A stretch of DNA of 64,000 nucleotides from Myxococcaceae bacterium (GCA_017881265.1 JADGRA010000050.1:1-64000); one strand, 5' to 3'. Positions 26,570 through 35,256 are shown, numbered from the stretch's first letter. Notes: a model not told the origin generated them from the letters alone. Program-made: numbers and translations.

Positions 26570-27040
26570 ATGTTCAACCTCGGCGCCGGAGAAATTGCCC
26601 TCATCAGCGTGGTCGCGCTGCTCTTGCTTGGGCCGGACAAGCTGCCAGAGCTGGCCCGGGGCTTCGGGAAGTTCTTCCGCGAGTTCCGCAAACAGACCGA
26701 CGATGTGCGCACCATGGTGGAGCGCGAGTTCTACCGGATGGACCAGGACGTGCTCACCGACAAGAAGCCGTCCGCCGCCACGCCCGAGGTCAGCCGGGTC
26801 GACATCTCGCGCTTCGGGCTGCCGTTGAACGCCCCCGGCGAGGAGAGCCAGAAGATTCTTCCTGCGCCGAGCTTCCCCGCCTTCCCGGCACCCGACGGGG
26901 TGGTGGCCTCGCCGCCTCCCGTCCCGGAGACAACCCCAGCCCCAGCCCCAGCGCCGGCAAGCCCGGCCCCCGCCGCCTCAGCTGACACCCCTGCCCGGAG
27001 CGAGCCGCACGCAGATGTTGTCCCCGGACGTGACGCCTGA
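26570..27040 (+). CDS. tatB: Sec-independent protein translocase TatA/TatB-like subunit
   Basis: A 156-residue Tat component. The N-terminal membrane helix begins MFNLGAGEIALISVVALLLL with Glu8, as in TatB, followed by the GPDKLPELARGFGKFFREF hinge and amphipathic helix. The C-terminal 70 residues are rich in proline and alanine and low in complexity. Context directly before tatC and the Glu at position 8 favour TatB, although some bacteria use one bifunctional TatA protein. Its 3' end overlaps the tatC start by 26 bases. Confidence 0.88.
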   Translation: MFNLGAGEIALISVVALLLLGPDKLPELARGFGKFFREFRKQTDDVRTMVEREFYRMDQDVLTDKKPSAATPEVSRVDISRFGLPLNAPGEESQKILPAPSFPAFPAPDGVVASPPPVPETTPAPAPAPASPAPAASADTPARSEPHADVVPGRDA

Positions 27041-28262
27041 GCCCGAAGGCCACCGCCTGAGCCTCGCCGAGCACCTCGGCGAGCTCCGGTCCCGCCTTCT
27101 GCGCTGCACCCTGGCCGTGCTCGTCTTGGGCATCCTCGGGCTCGTCTTCTCGCGCCCCATCTTCGGGGCGCTGATGCGCCCCGTCCTTGAGGCGCTGCCG
27201 CCTGGCCAGCGCAGCCTCATCTACACCTCCGGCATCGAGGAGCTGAACGTGCTGATGAAGGTCGGCCTCTATGCCGGCATCTTTCTCAGCACCCCCGTCA
27301 TCCTCTGGCAGCTGTGGGGCTTCGTCTCCCCGGGCCTGTACCCGACGGAGCGGCGCTACGCCGCGCCCTTCGTCGCGCTCGGCTCGCTCGCCTTCCTGGC
27401 CGGAGCCGCCTTCTGTTACTTCGTGCTGCTGCCCACCATGTTCCGCTTCCTCCTCACCGGAGAGTCAGCCCCGGTGCAGGCGCGGGTGGAACAGGCCCAG
27501 GCCCGCGAGGCGGAGGTGCTGCGCCTGGTGAGCCTCGGCGCCTTCGACCGGGCGGCCGAGCAAGCCACCGTGACGCAGACTGCCCTGCATGCCAGCGGGG
27601 ACGGACAGGTGGCCGGGGATGGTGCACAGCAAGCTTCCGGAACGGTCGACCGGCAAGCGCGCTTTCAAGCCCTCGGCCGCCTCTTCGACGCCATGCACGC
27701 CGCACTCGGCCCCTCCGGCGCGGCGGCGCTGCGCAAGGCGATGGACCGGCGGATGACGGCCTTGGATGCCCTCCAAACGGGGCACGACAGCGCTGCCGAC
27801 GCAGCCATGGAGGAGTCGGCCGCCCTCGTCGCCGGTGCTGCCGGAGCCCAGGGCGGCGAGGTGGCCCGGGTGTGGGCGCTCGAGCGGGCGGTGGCCTCCG
27901 GGCAGCACCAGCTGGCGGCCGAGGCGTGGACACGCCCCCTGTTGACGATGAGCGAGCAGCTGTCCTTGGTGCTGCTGCTGCTTCTGGCGCTGGGGATAAT
28001 TTTCGAGCTGCCGCTGGTGATGGCCCTGCTGGCGGCACTGGGCATCGTGAAGTCCCGCTTTCTGATGCGCTACCAGCGCCACGCCATCGTCGTCTGCCTC
28101 ATCGTCGCGGCCATCATCACGCCCACCGGGGACGCGGTGAACCTCATGCTGATGGCCGGGCCGATGATTGCCTGTTACGAGTTGGGCGTGCTGGCCGCCT
28201 GGTTGATTGAACGGCGAAAGACCCGGAACGCCGCCGAGACGGCCCTCACGCCGGTGGGCTGA
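27015..28262 (+). CDS. tatC: Sec-independent protein translocase TatC with a long periplasmic insertion
   Basis: TatC is the twin-arginine signal receptor of the inner membrane. This protein has 415 residues against about 250-260 usually. The N-terminal EHLGELRSRLL motif and helices 1-3 are normal up to about residue 148 (YFVLLPTMFRFLLTGES). Typical sequence resumes at about 310 (MSEQLSLVLLLLLALGIIFELPL) with ITPTGDAVNLMLMAGPM at the end. The roughly 150 residues between, in the second periplasmic loop, are hydrophilic, Ala/Gln/Glu-rich and probably helical. The reading frame is intact across the insertion. Start ATG 27015 overlaps tatB; GTG 27030 is an alternative. Confidence 0.93.
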   Translation: MLSPDVTPEPEGHRLSLAEHLGELRSRLLRCTLAVLVLGILGLVFSRPIFGALMRPVLEALPPGQRSLIYTSGIEELNVLMKVGLYAGIFLSTPVILWQLWGFVSPGLYPTERRYAAPFVALGSLAFLAGAAFCYFVLLPTMFRFLLTGESAPVQARVEQAQAREAEVLRLVSLGAFDRAAEQATVTQTALHASGDGQVAGDGAQQASGTVDRQARFQALGRLFDAMHAALGPSGAAALRKAMDRRMTALDALQTGHDSAADAAMEESAALVAGAAGAQGGEVARVWALERAVASGQHQLAAEAWTRPLLTMSEQLSLVLLLLLALGIIFELPLVMALLAALGIVKSRFLMRYQRHAIVVCLIVAAIITPTGDAVNLMLMAGPMIACYELGVLAAWLIERRKTRNAAETALTPVG

Positions 28263-28275
28263 CGGTCGGGGCTTT

Positions 28276-28698
28276 TCAGTCCACGAACAGCTTGACCGCG
28301 ATGTTGCCCCGCGTGGCCCGGCTGTAGGGGCACACCTGGTGCGCGGCCTCCATCAGCGCCTGGGCGGCCGGCTTCTCCACCCCCGTCAGCGTGCCGTGCA
28401 GCTCCACCGACAGCCCGAAGCCACCGTCGTCCGTCTTGCCGATGGTGACGTGGGCGGTGATGGAGGTGTCCTGCAGCGGCGCCTTCTGCGTCCGGGCTAC
28501 CAGGCGCAGCGCGCTCTCGAAGCAGGCCGAGTAGCCGGCGGCAAAGAGCTGCTCGGGATTCGTGCCCTTGCCACCCGGCCCGCCGAGCGAGGTGGGCATG
28601 GCGAGCGCCATGTCGATGAGACCGTCATCCGAGTGTACACGTCCGGTGCGCCCGCCGTGCGCGCTGGCGACGGCGGTGTAAAGCGGCTGAAAGGCCAT
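28276..28698 (-). CDS. ohr: Organic hydroperoxide resistance protein (Ohr)
   Basis: A thiol peroxidase of the OsmC/Ohr fold, 140 residues, that detoxifies organic hydroperoxides using lipoyl-type reductants. The two catalytic cysteines are Cys59 in GYSACFESAL and Cys123 in QVCPYSRAT. The N-terminal TGRVHSDDGLIDMALAMP is the Ohr subfamily pattern that carries the catalytic Arg, here Arg20. It ends convergently with tatC, 13 bases apart. There is no OhrR-type regulator gene adjacent in the window. Confidence 0.95.
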   Translation of the reverse strand: MAFQPLYTAVASAHGGRTGRVHSDDGLIDMALAMPTSLGGPGGKGTNPEQLFAAGYSACFESALRLVARTQKAPLQDTSITAHVTIGKTDDGGFGLSVELHGTLTGVEKPAAQALMEAAHQVCPYSRATRGNIAVKLFVD

Positions 28699-28723
28699 GG
28701 GAGCTCCTCGTTGAGAGTCGCCA

Positions 28724-30607
28724 CTATGATGCCGAAGGCGCGCCCTGGTTGCGACTTCTTCGGCGGCGCGTGTCGTCTCGGCCGGAGCGCCGGCCAGCCA
28801 GAAGCACGAGAAGCAGGAGGGTGACCCCTTGCGGCGCTCCGCCGCTGGTGCTGCAGCCGGTCGACGTCACGGCGTGCAGCGTGGAGGTGGACGTCAGGAC
28901 GTCGTCCGCGCTCGCCACCGCGGCGCTGAGGGTGGCCTGCACGCGGAAGGGGTTGCTCACGCCAGTCGGGACATGCAGCGTAACGACAGTCAACAGCACT
29001 GCGCCCGGGGCGACGGTGCCCAGGGCGCAGGGGAATGTCCCGGACGGACAGGCTCCAGCCGAGGACACCACGCTCACCCCGGGCGGGAGCACGAGGCTGA
29101 GGTCCACCTCGGTGGCCGCGGACGGGCGGCGGTTGACGAGCGTCACCAGGTAAGTGCTGTCCGCGTTGGGGTACACCTGCTGCGCCAGGGCCTTCGTCAC
29201 CACCACCGACAAGCCCTTCACCACCGTCCATCCGAGGTCCGACAGGACGGCCGGGGTGAGGTCGAGACCTTGCCGCACGCTGGGCTCGATGCTCGGCTCC
29301 ATGAGGAGCGGCGGGACCGCGCTGGTGTCGAAGTGCGACACCGACGAGGCGCTGACCACCGCCGTGGGCGTGTACAGCAGGACCCGGCTTCCCGAGCTGT
29401 CCACCCCGGCGCGCAGCGGACTTTCCCCGAACGTCCCGGTGACGGGGGCGACGCTGGCCTGCCCGGCGATGGCGGTGCCCGTCTCCAGTGAGACGAAGCC
29501 GACGGGGATGGACAGCGCGGGCGAGCCACTCGGCGTCACCAGGGGCGCGTCGGGCAGGTAGTTGAAGAGGAGGACGCCCACCGCGCCGGCGTCCTGCGCG
29601 CGATTCGCCTTCTCCCAGAAGCGGCAGAAGGCGCCCGCGTCGGGGTTGCTGCGCTGGATGAGGACGAAGTGGCCGGCGACCTCGCCCGGGTTGGTGAAGT
29701 CGCTACAGCCGTCCAGGGGCGCGGCGGCGGCGAGGGGAGCCGTGCCCTGGAGCCAAGGCCCGCTGAAGCTGGCCTGCGAAAGAGGTACCGGGTTCTGTAA
29801 CCCCGGGACGTCCACGCTCAAGGTGGGCAGGAACTGCAGGATGCCCGGCACCGCCGCTGCCAGCGCGGGCCCCTGCAGCGACAGGGAGCCGGCGTTATCC
29901 GCGAGGTACCTTCGCTCGAGGCTCGTCTCGGACTGCCAGGGGGCGTTGTCCGGCACGTCCCAGACGTGGAAGTCGAAGACGGATGGCTGGTACTGCCCGA
30001 AGCTTCCGCTGTAGGCGTCCACGAAGGAGAGGAACCCAAGGCCATGGGCCATCTCGTGGAGGAACAGCGAGACGAGCGCGTTCTGGGACGGGCCCGTGCC
30101 ACCCACCAGCCCGTAGTAGTAGCTGTGGCTGGCCAAGCAGCCGGCCGTCCCCACGGCGGCGTTGAAGCGGGAAATGATGTGGGCCTGCCCTGGGGTGAGT
30201 TCCCTGTCCAGCAGCGCGTTGGCGAGCGCCACGGGGTAGGCCGCCCCGGCCACCGGAAGGGCCTCCCCGGTGACGAGGGTCGCCGCCTGGGTGATGCCGA
30301 GGATGCCCTCGGTGGATGCGCAGCTGAGGCGTCCGTCCTCCGCAGGGGTGACGAAGGCGCTGTCGACGACGATGCCGACCTGGCTCCTGAGCGTTGCTCC
30401 CCAGATGCTGGCCGCGTACTGCAGCGCGATGATGGCCTGCTCGCCTCGGGTGGTCCCGAAGTTGAGGCCGACCGGAGTCGCCGGGGTCGGGTCGTTGAGG
30501 CCCTGCCCCGGCGCATTGGTGTCCAGGATGGAGATGTCGGCGCCCTGCGCCGCGCGCGCGGACAGCGCGAGGACGGCCAAAGAGAGGACGAGGGCGCGCC
30601 GAGGCAT
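28724..30607 (-). CDS. Secreted zincin-like PA-domain protein with a MYXO-CTERM-type tail
   Basis: A 627-residue exported protein, paralogous to the gene before it. A signal peptide (cleavage near AQG-ADI) is followed by a metalloprotease-like domain with HEMAHGLGF (His184-Glu185, His188), a PA domain (about 290-400), and a DUF11-like repeat (about 490-580). It ends with TGCSTSGG, a hydrophobic stretch VTLLLLVLLAG and an arginine cluster, the MYXO-CTERM pattern for sorting to the cell surface. About 20 residues follow the first RR, more than usual for this signal. The third zinc ligand of the HExxHxxGxxH type is not evident. I start at ATG 30607, preceded by AGGGGGG. Confidence 0.82.
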   Translation of the reverse strand: MPRRALVLSLAVLALSARAAQGADISILDTNAPGQGLNDPTPATPVGLNFGTTRGEQAIIALQYAASIWGATLRSQVGIVVDSAFVTPAEDGRLSCASTEGILGITQAATLVTGEALPVAGAAYPVALANALLDRELTPGQAHIISRFNAAVGTAGCLASHSYYYGLVGGTGPSQNALVSLFLHEMAHGLGFLSFVDAYSGSFGQYQPSVFDFHVWDVPDNAPWQSETSLERRYLADNAGSLSLQGPALAAAVPGILQFLPTLSVDVPGLQNPVPLSQASFSGPWLQGTAPLAAAAPLDGCSDFTNPGEVAGHFVLIQRSNPDAGAFCRFWEKANRAQDAGAVGVLLFNYLPDAPLVTPSGSPALSIPVGFVSLETGTAIAGQASVAPVTGTFGESPLRAGVDSSGSRVLLYTPTAVVSASSVSHFDTSAVPPLLMEPSIEPSVRQGLDLTPAVLSDLGWTVVKGLSVVVTKALAQQVYPNADSTYLVTLVNRRPSAATEVDLSLVLPPGVSVVSSAGACPSGTFPCALGTVAPGAVLLTVVTLHVPTGVSNPFRVQATLSAAVASADDVLTSTSTLHAVTSTGCSTSGGAPQGVTLLLLVLLAGRRSGRDDTRRRRSRNQGAPSAS

Positions 30608-30629
30608 GAACCCCCCTGGGGGCTGGTCG

Positions 30630-32837
30630 CTAAACGCGGCGCCGACGCAGGAGGAGGCCAAAGCCGAGTCCCAGAAGACCGAGCACGGTGGCCGGCTCCC
30701 CGGTGGCGCTACATCCGCTCTTGCCCGTCGTGGAGAAGGCGTAGGAGGCGCTGTTGTTGGCCGGATTGGGGTCCTGCGTTGTCGAGCTGACGGTGGCGGT
30801 GAAGCTGGCCCCGCTGGCGAAACCGGCTGCTACGCTGAAGACGGTGTTGACGCTGATAGAGGTGCCAGAGGTGAGGGTCCCCACGCCGCAGGGGAACGCA
30901 CCCGTGCAGCCGCCGCTGTTGACACTGAAGGTGGGGGGGTTGCTCGCCGAGCTAGACACCGCGCCGTTGAGAACCACCCCGGTGGCCGTGCCGGGCCCGA
31001 CGTTGGTGACGGTGGTGACCAGCGTCGCCGTCGAGCCGGGGATGACGCTTGCAGGTCCCGTCACGGTGACCTTGAGGTCTCCACCGGTGGCCACCGTCTG
31101 GGTGGTGGTGGCCGTCAAGCTGTCGGACGAGCCGGCCGAGGACGGGGTGAGGGTGACGTTGACCGGGAAGGAGCCCGAGGCAGTCGCCGCCACCTGCAAG
31201 GTGGTGACCACGAGGACCACGTCGCCGGCTTGCATTGGTCCGAAGGTGCAGGGAAAGCCTGTGGAACATCCGGCCGGGCTCGAGACGGTGGAGGCGACGG
31301 TGCTGCTCGCAGGAGGCGTCAGGTCGAGCGTCACGTTGTTGATGGCGGTCCGGCGGCGGTTGATGATGGCGACGACGTAGCTACTCTGCGTTCCCGGCAC
31401 CACGAGTGGTTCGAGCAGCTTCACCACCGAGACGGTGAGGCCCTTCACCACCGACCAGCCCAGGTCCGACATCACGTCGGGCGTGAAGTCCATGTCGAGC
31501 CGGATGTCCGGCTGGATGGCGAACTCCATGTTCAACGTGCGCGGATAGGAATTGGCATTCCAGTGGATGACCGACGAGCCGGCACTCACGCTCGACGGGG
31601 TGTAGAGCAGCACGCGCGTACCGCTCGGGTCGGTGTTGGACACCTGGGTCCCAGCGGCGAAGGTCGCCGTCACCGGGCCCTGCGCCACCTCGGCCTGGAG
31701 GGCCAGACCATCCTGGTTGCTGATGAAGACCGCCGGCGTGCTCAGCGCTGGGGTCCCGGACATCGTCACCAGTCCCTCCGGATGGGTGTCGAAGACGATG
31801 ATGCCGGCGGCGCCCGCGTCCTGGGCGCGTTCGGCCTTGCTCAAGAAGGTGCACACGACGCCGGCGTCCGCGAAGCTCCGCTCGATGAGGGCGTACTTTC
31901 CCGAAATCTCCGCCGAATTGGTCAGGTTGCTGCAGGCGTCCAGCGGGACGGCCGCCACCACCGGTGCCGAGCCCACCAGCGGCCCGGAGAACTCGCCCTT
32001 GGCAAAGTCGAGCTGCGTGGTGACGCCTTGAAAATGGGTGAAGAGTGCCGGCGGAGGCGCCAAGTAGGTGGGGATGTCCGCGCGGACAGCAGGGCCGTCG
32101 AAGGCCAGAGCGGACGGGGTGGTGACCAGCTCTTTCCGCGTGGCAGCGCTGTCACTCGTCCAGGGAACGCCGGCGTCCACGTCGAAGATGTGGAAGTCGA
32201 AGATGGAAAGGTCCGAGCTTTCCGCCACACCGTTGGTGGGGTTGACCAGGGACGAGTAACCGAGCCCGTGGCCGAACTCGTGAAGCAGGGTGGTGAAGAG
32301 GCTGACCTGGCCCGCGGGGATGCTGCTGTCCAGTCCGAAGTACCAGGCCGCAGGAAATGCACAGGCACTCGTTCCGAGGTCACCGTTGATGTTGACCTGG
32401 AACTGCGTCCCGCCCAGCGACAGGTCCGTCCCGGACAGCGCGTTGGCCAGCGCGAAGTCATAGCCGGCGTTGGGGATGGGGAAGGGGAAGGTTAAGCCGG
32501 TGACGTAGCCACTCGGCGAGGTGTAGGCCAGGACGGTCGAGTTGGCGCTGCAGGTGAAGACCGAATCCGTCGCGGCGCTGTTGAACTGGCTGTCGATGAT
32601 GATGGGAACCGCGCTCCGCACGCTGGCGCCCCACATGGCGGCGGCGGTCTGGAAGACGATGAGCGCCTGCTGCCCACGGGTGGTTCCAATGTTCACCGAG
32701 ACCGGCTGGGCCGGCGTCGTGTCGTCGAAGCCAGCGGCCTGGGTGTTGGCGATGGACAGGTCTGCGGCCCGGGCGGCGGACAAGGCCAAAACGCCCACCG
32801 CCGCGGGGAGGATGGCCAGGAGCCGGTGCACCTTCAC
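30630..32837 (-). CDS. Secreted zincin-like PA-domain protein with two DUF11-type repeats and MYXO-CTERM
   Basis: A 735-residue paralogue of the downstream gene. The signal peptide ends near ARA-ADL. HEFGHGLGY (His186-Glu187, His190) marks a metalloprotease-like domain; a PA domain follows at about 300-410. Two DUF11-type beta repeats (about 480-580 and 585-690) carry VPGTQSSYVVAIINRRRT and VIPGSTATLVTTVTNVGPGT. The tail GCSATGEPATVLGLLGLGFG plus LLLRRRRV is a canonical MYXO-CTERM signal. The start is GTG 32837, overlapping the stop of the small lipoprotein gene by 4 bases. Probably a surface-displayed or shed protease; substrate unknown. Confidence 0.86.
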   Translation of the reverse strand: MKVHRLLAILPAAVGVLALSAARAADLSIANTQAAGFDDTTPAQPVSVNIGTTRGQQALIVFQTAAAMWGASVRSAVPIIIDSQFNSAATDSVFTCSANSTVLAYTSPSGYVTGLTFPFPIPNAGYDFALANALSGTDLSLGGTQFQVNINGDLGTSACAFPAAWYFGLDSSIPAGQVSLFTTLLHEFGHGLGYSSLVNPTNGVAESSDLSIFDFHIFDVDAGVPWTSDSAATRKELVTTPSALAFDGPAVRADIPTYLAPPPALFTHFQGVTTQLDFAKGEFSGPLVGSAPVVAAVPLDACSNLTNSAEISGKYALIERSFADAGVVCTFLSKAERAQDAGAAGIIVFDTHPEGLVTMSGTPALSTPAVFISNQDGLALQAEVAQGPVTATFAAGTQVSNTDPSGTRVLLYTPSSVSAGSSVIHWNANSYPRTLNMEFAIQPDIRLDMDFTPDVMSDLGWSVVKGLTVSVVKLLEPLVVPGTQSSYVVAIINRRRTAINNVTLDLTPPASSTVASTVSSPAGCSTGFPCTFGPMQAGDVVLVVTTLQVAATASGSFPVNVTLTPSSAGSSDSLTATTTQTVATGGDLKVTVTGPASVIPGSTATLVTTVTNVGPGTATGVVLNGAVSSSASNPPTFSVNSGGCTGAFPCGVGTLTSGTSISVNTVFSVAAGFASGASFTATVSSTTQDPNPANNSASYAFSTTGKSGCSATGEPATVLGLLGLGFGLLLRRRRV

Positions 32838-33205
32838 TGGGCAGCCTTGGTGGGCGAGGTCGATGCGGTCTCGCCGAGGAACGCCTCGGCTCCAGGGGCC
32901 GAGTCCACACAGCGCGTGCTCACCGTCCCGTCCACGTTGGTGCGGGCGAGGACGACCTCGCTATAGCCCCCGCGAATGCGGATGAGGCGCGTGCCTGCAA
33001 CCGGCCCGGCGGAGACGTCGAGGTTGTCAGGGCCGCGCGCGGTGAGCTGGCGGACGCTCTCGTGGATGTCCGGGGCCGCCGTGAGGCGGGCGGCAGGTCC
33101 ACGGGCCGGGGACGGCGCAGAAATTGCGGGACCTAGTCCATTCGGCGAGCAGGCGGCGAGCAGAGCCAGCATCCAGGGAAGGGCCTTTGCGGGGCGGAAA
33201 GTCAT
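32834..33205 (-). CDS. Small lipoprotein heading the zincin/PA operon
   Basis: A 123-residue protein I do not recognise. I choose ATG 33205, which has AGGTGA five bases upstream, over a GTG nine bases earlier. The signal peptide ends in LALLAAC, a lipobox, so Cys should be lipidated. The mature part has a folded-looking segment GTRLIRIRGGYSEVVLARTN and ends in a polar Ser/Thr tail. Its stop overlaps the GTG start of the first zincin gene, and the three genes read as one operon. A role as accessory or inhibitor of the proteases is possible only by position. Confidence 0.65.
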   Translation of the reverse strand: MTFRPAKALPWMLALLAACSPNGLGPAISAPSPARGPAARLTAAPDIHESVRQLTARGPDNLDVSAGPVAGTRLIRIRGGYSEVVLARTNVDGTVSTRCVDSAPGAEAFLGETASTSPTKAAQ

Positions 33206-33335
33206 GAAGGTCACCTGGGCAGATTAACCCGGCACACCCCTAGTTGGTCTCTACGCTTCGGCGTTCTCTGCAACTTTCAAATTCACGGGGGGGCCGTCTC
33301 CTCTGCCCCCGGTGCAGTGTGTTACTCATGCCTTC

Positions 33336-33542
33336 ATGGGTGACGGTGTAGACAAGGAAGCCCGGGAGCGGGCCAAGGCCATCGCCGAGCAGCAGAGAGC
33401 CGAGCGCCGCCAGCGCAAGCGCCGCTGCGTCCTGTGCGGCGTCGAGGAGTCGGAGCGCACGCCCTTGGGCCCTCATCCGGACGGCATCGGGCCGGCCTGC
33501 CGCGAAGAGGCCGCCTGCATGGCGCGACGCGCCACCCGCTGA
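33336..33542 (+). CDS. Small basic protein with a CxxC-type zinc-binding-like motif
   Basis: A 68-residue protein. After a charged helix (EARERAKAIAEQQRAERRQR) comes CVLCG, then about 20 residues, then CREEAAC, so four cysteines are spaced as a small zinc site. No family recognised. I start at the ATG at 33336; a GTG at 33312 is in frame but has no ribosome site. It has its own 5' region shared divergently with the lipoprotein gene. Confidence 0.5.
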   Translation: MGDGVDKEARERAKAIAEQQRAERRQRKRRCVLCGVEESERTPLGPHPDGIGPACREEAACMARRATR

Positions 33543-33624
33543 CAGGCCCCACCCCGTCCGTCCGTCCTTCAGCTTTCCCGTCTCGTTGCTGACGGGTGGA
33601 GTTTGGACATATGACGCCAAGTCG

Positions 33625-33822
33625 ATGGGCGGGCAGCCGTTCACGGGGGTCAAGGTGTTCTCCACCACACTGGCGCGGGACCGCGAGGTTATGGGGGAGG
33701 CCATCACCCGCTGGCTGCGTGAGAACCCGAGCGCCGAAATCGTCGACAAGGTCGTGACGCAGAGCTCGGATAAGGAGTTCCACTGCCTTACCATCACGCT
33801 CTTCTTCTGCTCGAGGCCCTAG
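33625..33822 (+). CDS. Small hypothetical protein
   Basis: A 65-residue reading frame from ATG 33625 (open upstream to a TTG at 33586). The sequence GVKVFSTTLARDREVMGEAI and a closing beta-like EFHCLTITLFF look like a small alpha/beta protein rather than a shadow, and its third-position GC is high. There is no clear Shine-Dalgarno motif, so the start is uncertain. No function can be given. Confidence 0.45.
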   Translation: MGGQPFTGVKVFSTTLARDREVMGEAITRWLRENPSAEIVDKVVTQSSDKEFHCLTITLFFCSRP

Positions 33823-33884
33823 TCGCAGCAACCGGGCGCCGTGCGCTTGCGTCCCCAAGCCCGCCTCGTCAGGCTTGAGTCTCG

Positions 33885-34610
33885 ATGCGCCCACGACGAC
33901 GTCACCTCGGCTCCGGTTTCCCTGGCATGCGCAGCGCCGCCGTGCGCCTCGCGGTGGCGCTGGTCGCCGGCTCGGTCCTCTACGCGCTTCTGAAGCAGAG
34001 CTACGGCGCGGCGCTTCTCCTCACGCCGGCGGACGTCCTGGGCCGCCTCTGGCTGTGGCAGCCGCTCACCTACTGCTTCGTCGAGACGAGCCCGATGGGC
34101 GTCATCTTCTCGGCGCTCGTGCTGTGGCAGGTGGGCGGCTCTTTGGAGCAAAGCTGGGGACCGCGCCGCCTGGTGACCTTCGCCCTGGGGACGACGGTGG
34201 TGGCCGGCCTGCTCACCGTCGCCCTGGCTGTCGTCGTCCCGCCACTGGCGCTCGCGGGCTTCGGCGGCGGCTGGGTGATGGGCATCAGTCTGTGGGTGGC
34301 CTACGGGCTGTCCTTGGGCCGGGTCGGCACCAACTTCTGGGGCCTCCCGGTCTCGGGCAACATCCTGGCGCTCATCGGCGTCGGCTTCGTCTTACTCGAG
34401 GGCGCCTTCTACGGCTGGCTATTGGTGGTCCCCTCGGTGCTGGGCCTGCTGCTGGCCGCCGGCTACCTCAAGGTCGGTGGCCCCGAGCTGTGGTGGCTTC
34501 GCTTCCAGTCCTGGCGCCTGCACCGCCGGTTGCGGGGCCGCTCCAAGCACCTCAAGCTGGTGGCGCCCGACCGCAACACCCCGCGGGATTCGGACCGGTA
34601 CCTGCACTGA
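33885..34610 (+). CDS. Rhomboid-like membrane protein lacking the catalytic serine
   Basis: A 241-residue membrane protein with about six helices. The rhomboid frame is recognisable: WLWQPLTYCFVE stands for the WRxxT segment, and WQVGGSLEQSWGPRR for the GxxLExxxG loop. The place of the GxSG nucleophile reads GFGGGWVMG, with no serine, and no clear catalytic His follows. It is therefore more likely a rhomboid pseudoprotease, a DUF-type relative, or a derlin-like chaperone. The C-terminus is a basic cytoplasmic tail. A later start (MRSAAVRLAV, ATG 33927) is possible. Confidence 0.65.
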   Translation: MRPRRRHLGSGFPGMRSAAVRLAVALVAGSVLYALLKQSYGAALLLTPADVLGRLWLWQPLTYCFVETSPMGVIFSALVLWQVGGSLEQSWGPRRLVTFALGTTVVAGLLTVALAVVVPPLALAGFGGGWVMGISLWVAYGLSLGRVGTNFWGLPVSGNILALIGVGFVLLEGAFYGWLLVVPSVLGLLLAAGYLKVGGPELWWLRFQSWRLHRRLRGRSKHLKLVAPDRNTPRDSDRYLH

Positions 34611-34674
34611 GCCGTGCAACGCGGGCCCCGCCCGAGTATGCATGCCCGCCCCACACTTCACCCTGAGGAGATAG

Positions 34675-35256
34675 ATGCGTACTGCCATCGCTGCGCTTGC
34701 CGTTTTCGCCCTGCCCTTGTCCGCCCATGCCTCGGAGTGGGGCTTCGACTCCGCTCACACGAGCGCCCAGTTCGCCGTGAAGCACATGATGGTCTCCACG
34801 GTGCGTGGCGCCTTCAGCGGCGTCAGCGGCTCAGTGCACCTCGACGACAAAGACGTCACCAAGAGCACGGTGGAGGCAACCATCCCGCTCGACACGGTGG
34901 ATACCCGCGAGCCAAAGCGGGACGGGCACCTCAAGTCGCCGGACTTCTTCGACGTGGCGAAGTTCCCGACCATGACGTTCAAGTCCACCAAGGTCCTTCC
35001 AGGCCAGGGCGGCAAGCTCATCATCGAAGGCGTCCTCACCCTGCATGGCGTGAGCAAGCCGGTGGTGCTGGAGGCGGAAATTACGCCCGAGGTGAAGGGG
35101 ATGGGCGGCCGGGTCGGCCGGGGCGTCTCGGCGACCACCAAGGTGAACCGGAAGGACTTCGGCCTGGTGTGGAACAAGCCCCTCGAGACGGGCGGCGTGC
35201 TCATCGGCGACGACGTCAACATCCAAATCGACGCCGAGCTCCAGCCCAAGTCCTAG
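34675..35256 (+). CDS. YceI-family periplasmic lipid-binding protein
   Basis: A 193-residue secreted protein with a signal peptide (MRTAIAALAVFALPLSAHAS, cut after AHA). The YceI barrel is clear: WGFDSAHTSAQFAVKHMMVS, then VRGAFSGVSGSV, HLKSPDFFDVAKFPTMTFKS, LTLHGVSKPVVLE and KDFGLVWNKPLETGGVLIGD. Family members bind polyisoprenoids or similar lipids in a lipocalin-like barrel. A GAGGAGA ribosome site precedes the ATG. It ends convergently with the next gene. Confidence 0.95.
   Translation: MRTAIAALAVFALPLSAHASEWGFDSAHTSAQFAVKHMMVSTVRGAFSGVSGSVHLDDKDVTKSTVEATIPLDTVDTREPKRDGHLKSPDFFDVAKFPTMTFKSTKVLPGQGGKLIIEGVLTLHGVSKPVVLEAEITPEVKGMGGRVGRGVSATTKVNRKDFGLVWNKPLETGGVLIGDDVNIQIDAELQPKS

Noticed and set aside
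27465..27930. Possible frameshift or intervening element inside tatC
   Set aside because: The frame is open throughout, composition matches the neighbours and no terminal repeats or target duplications are seen, so a native insertion is more likely.
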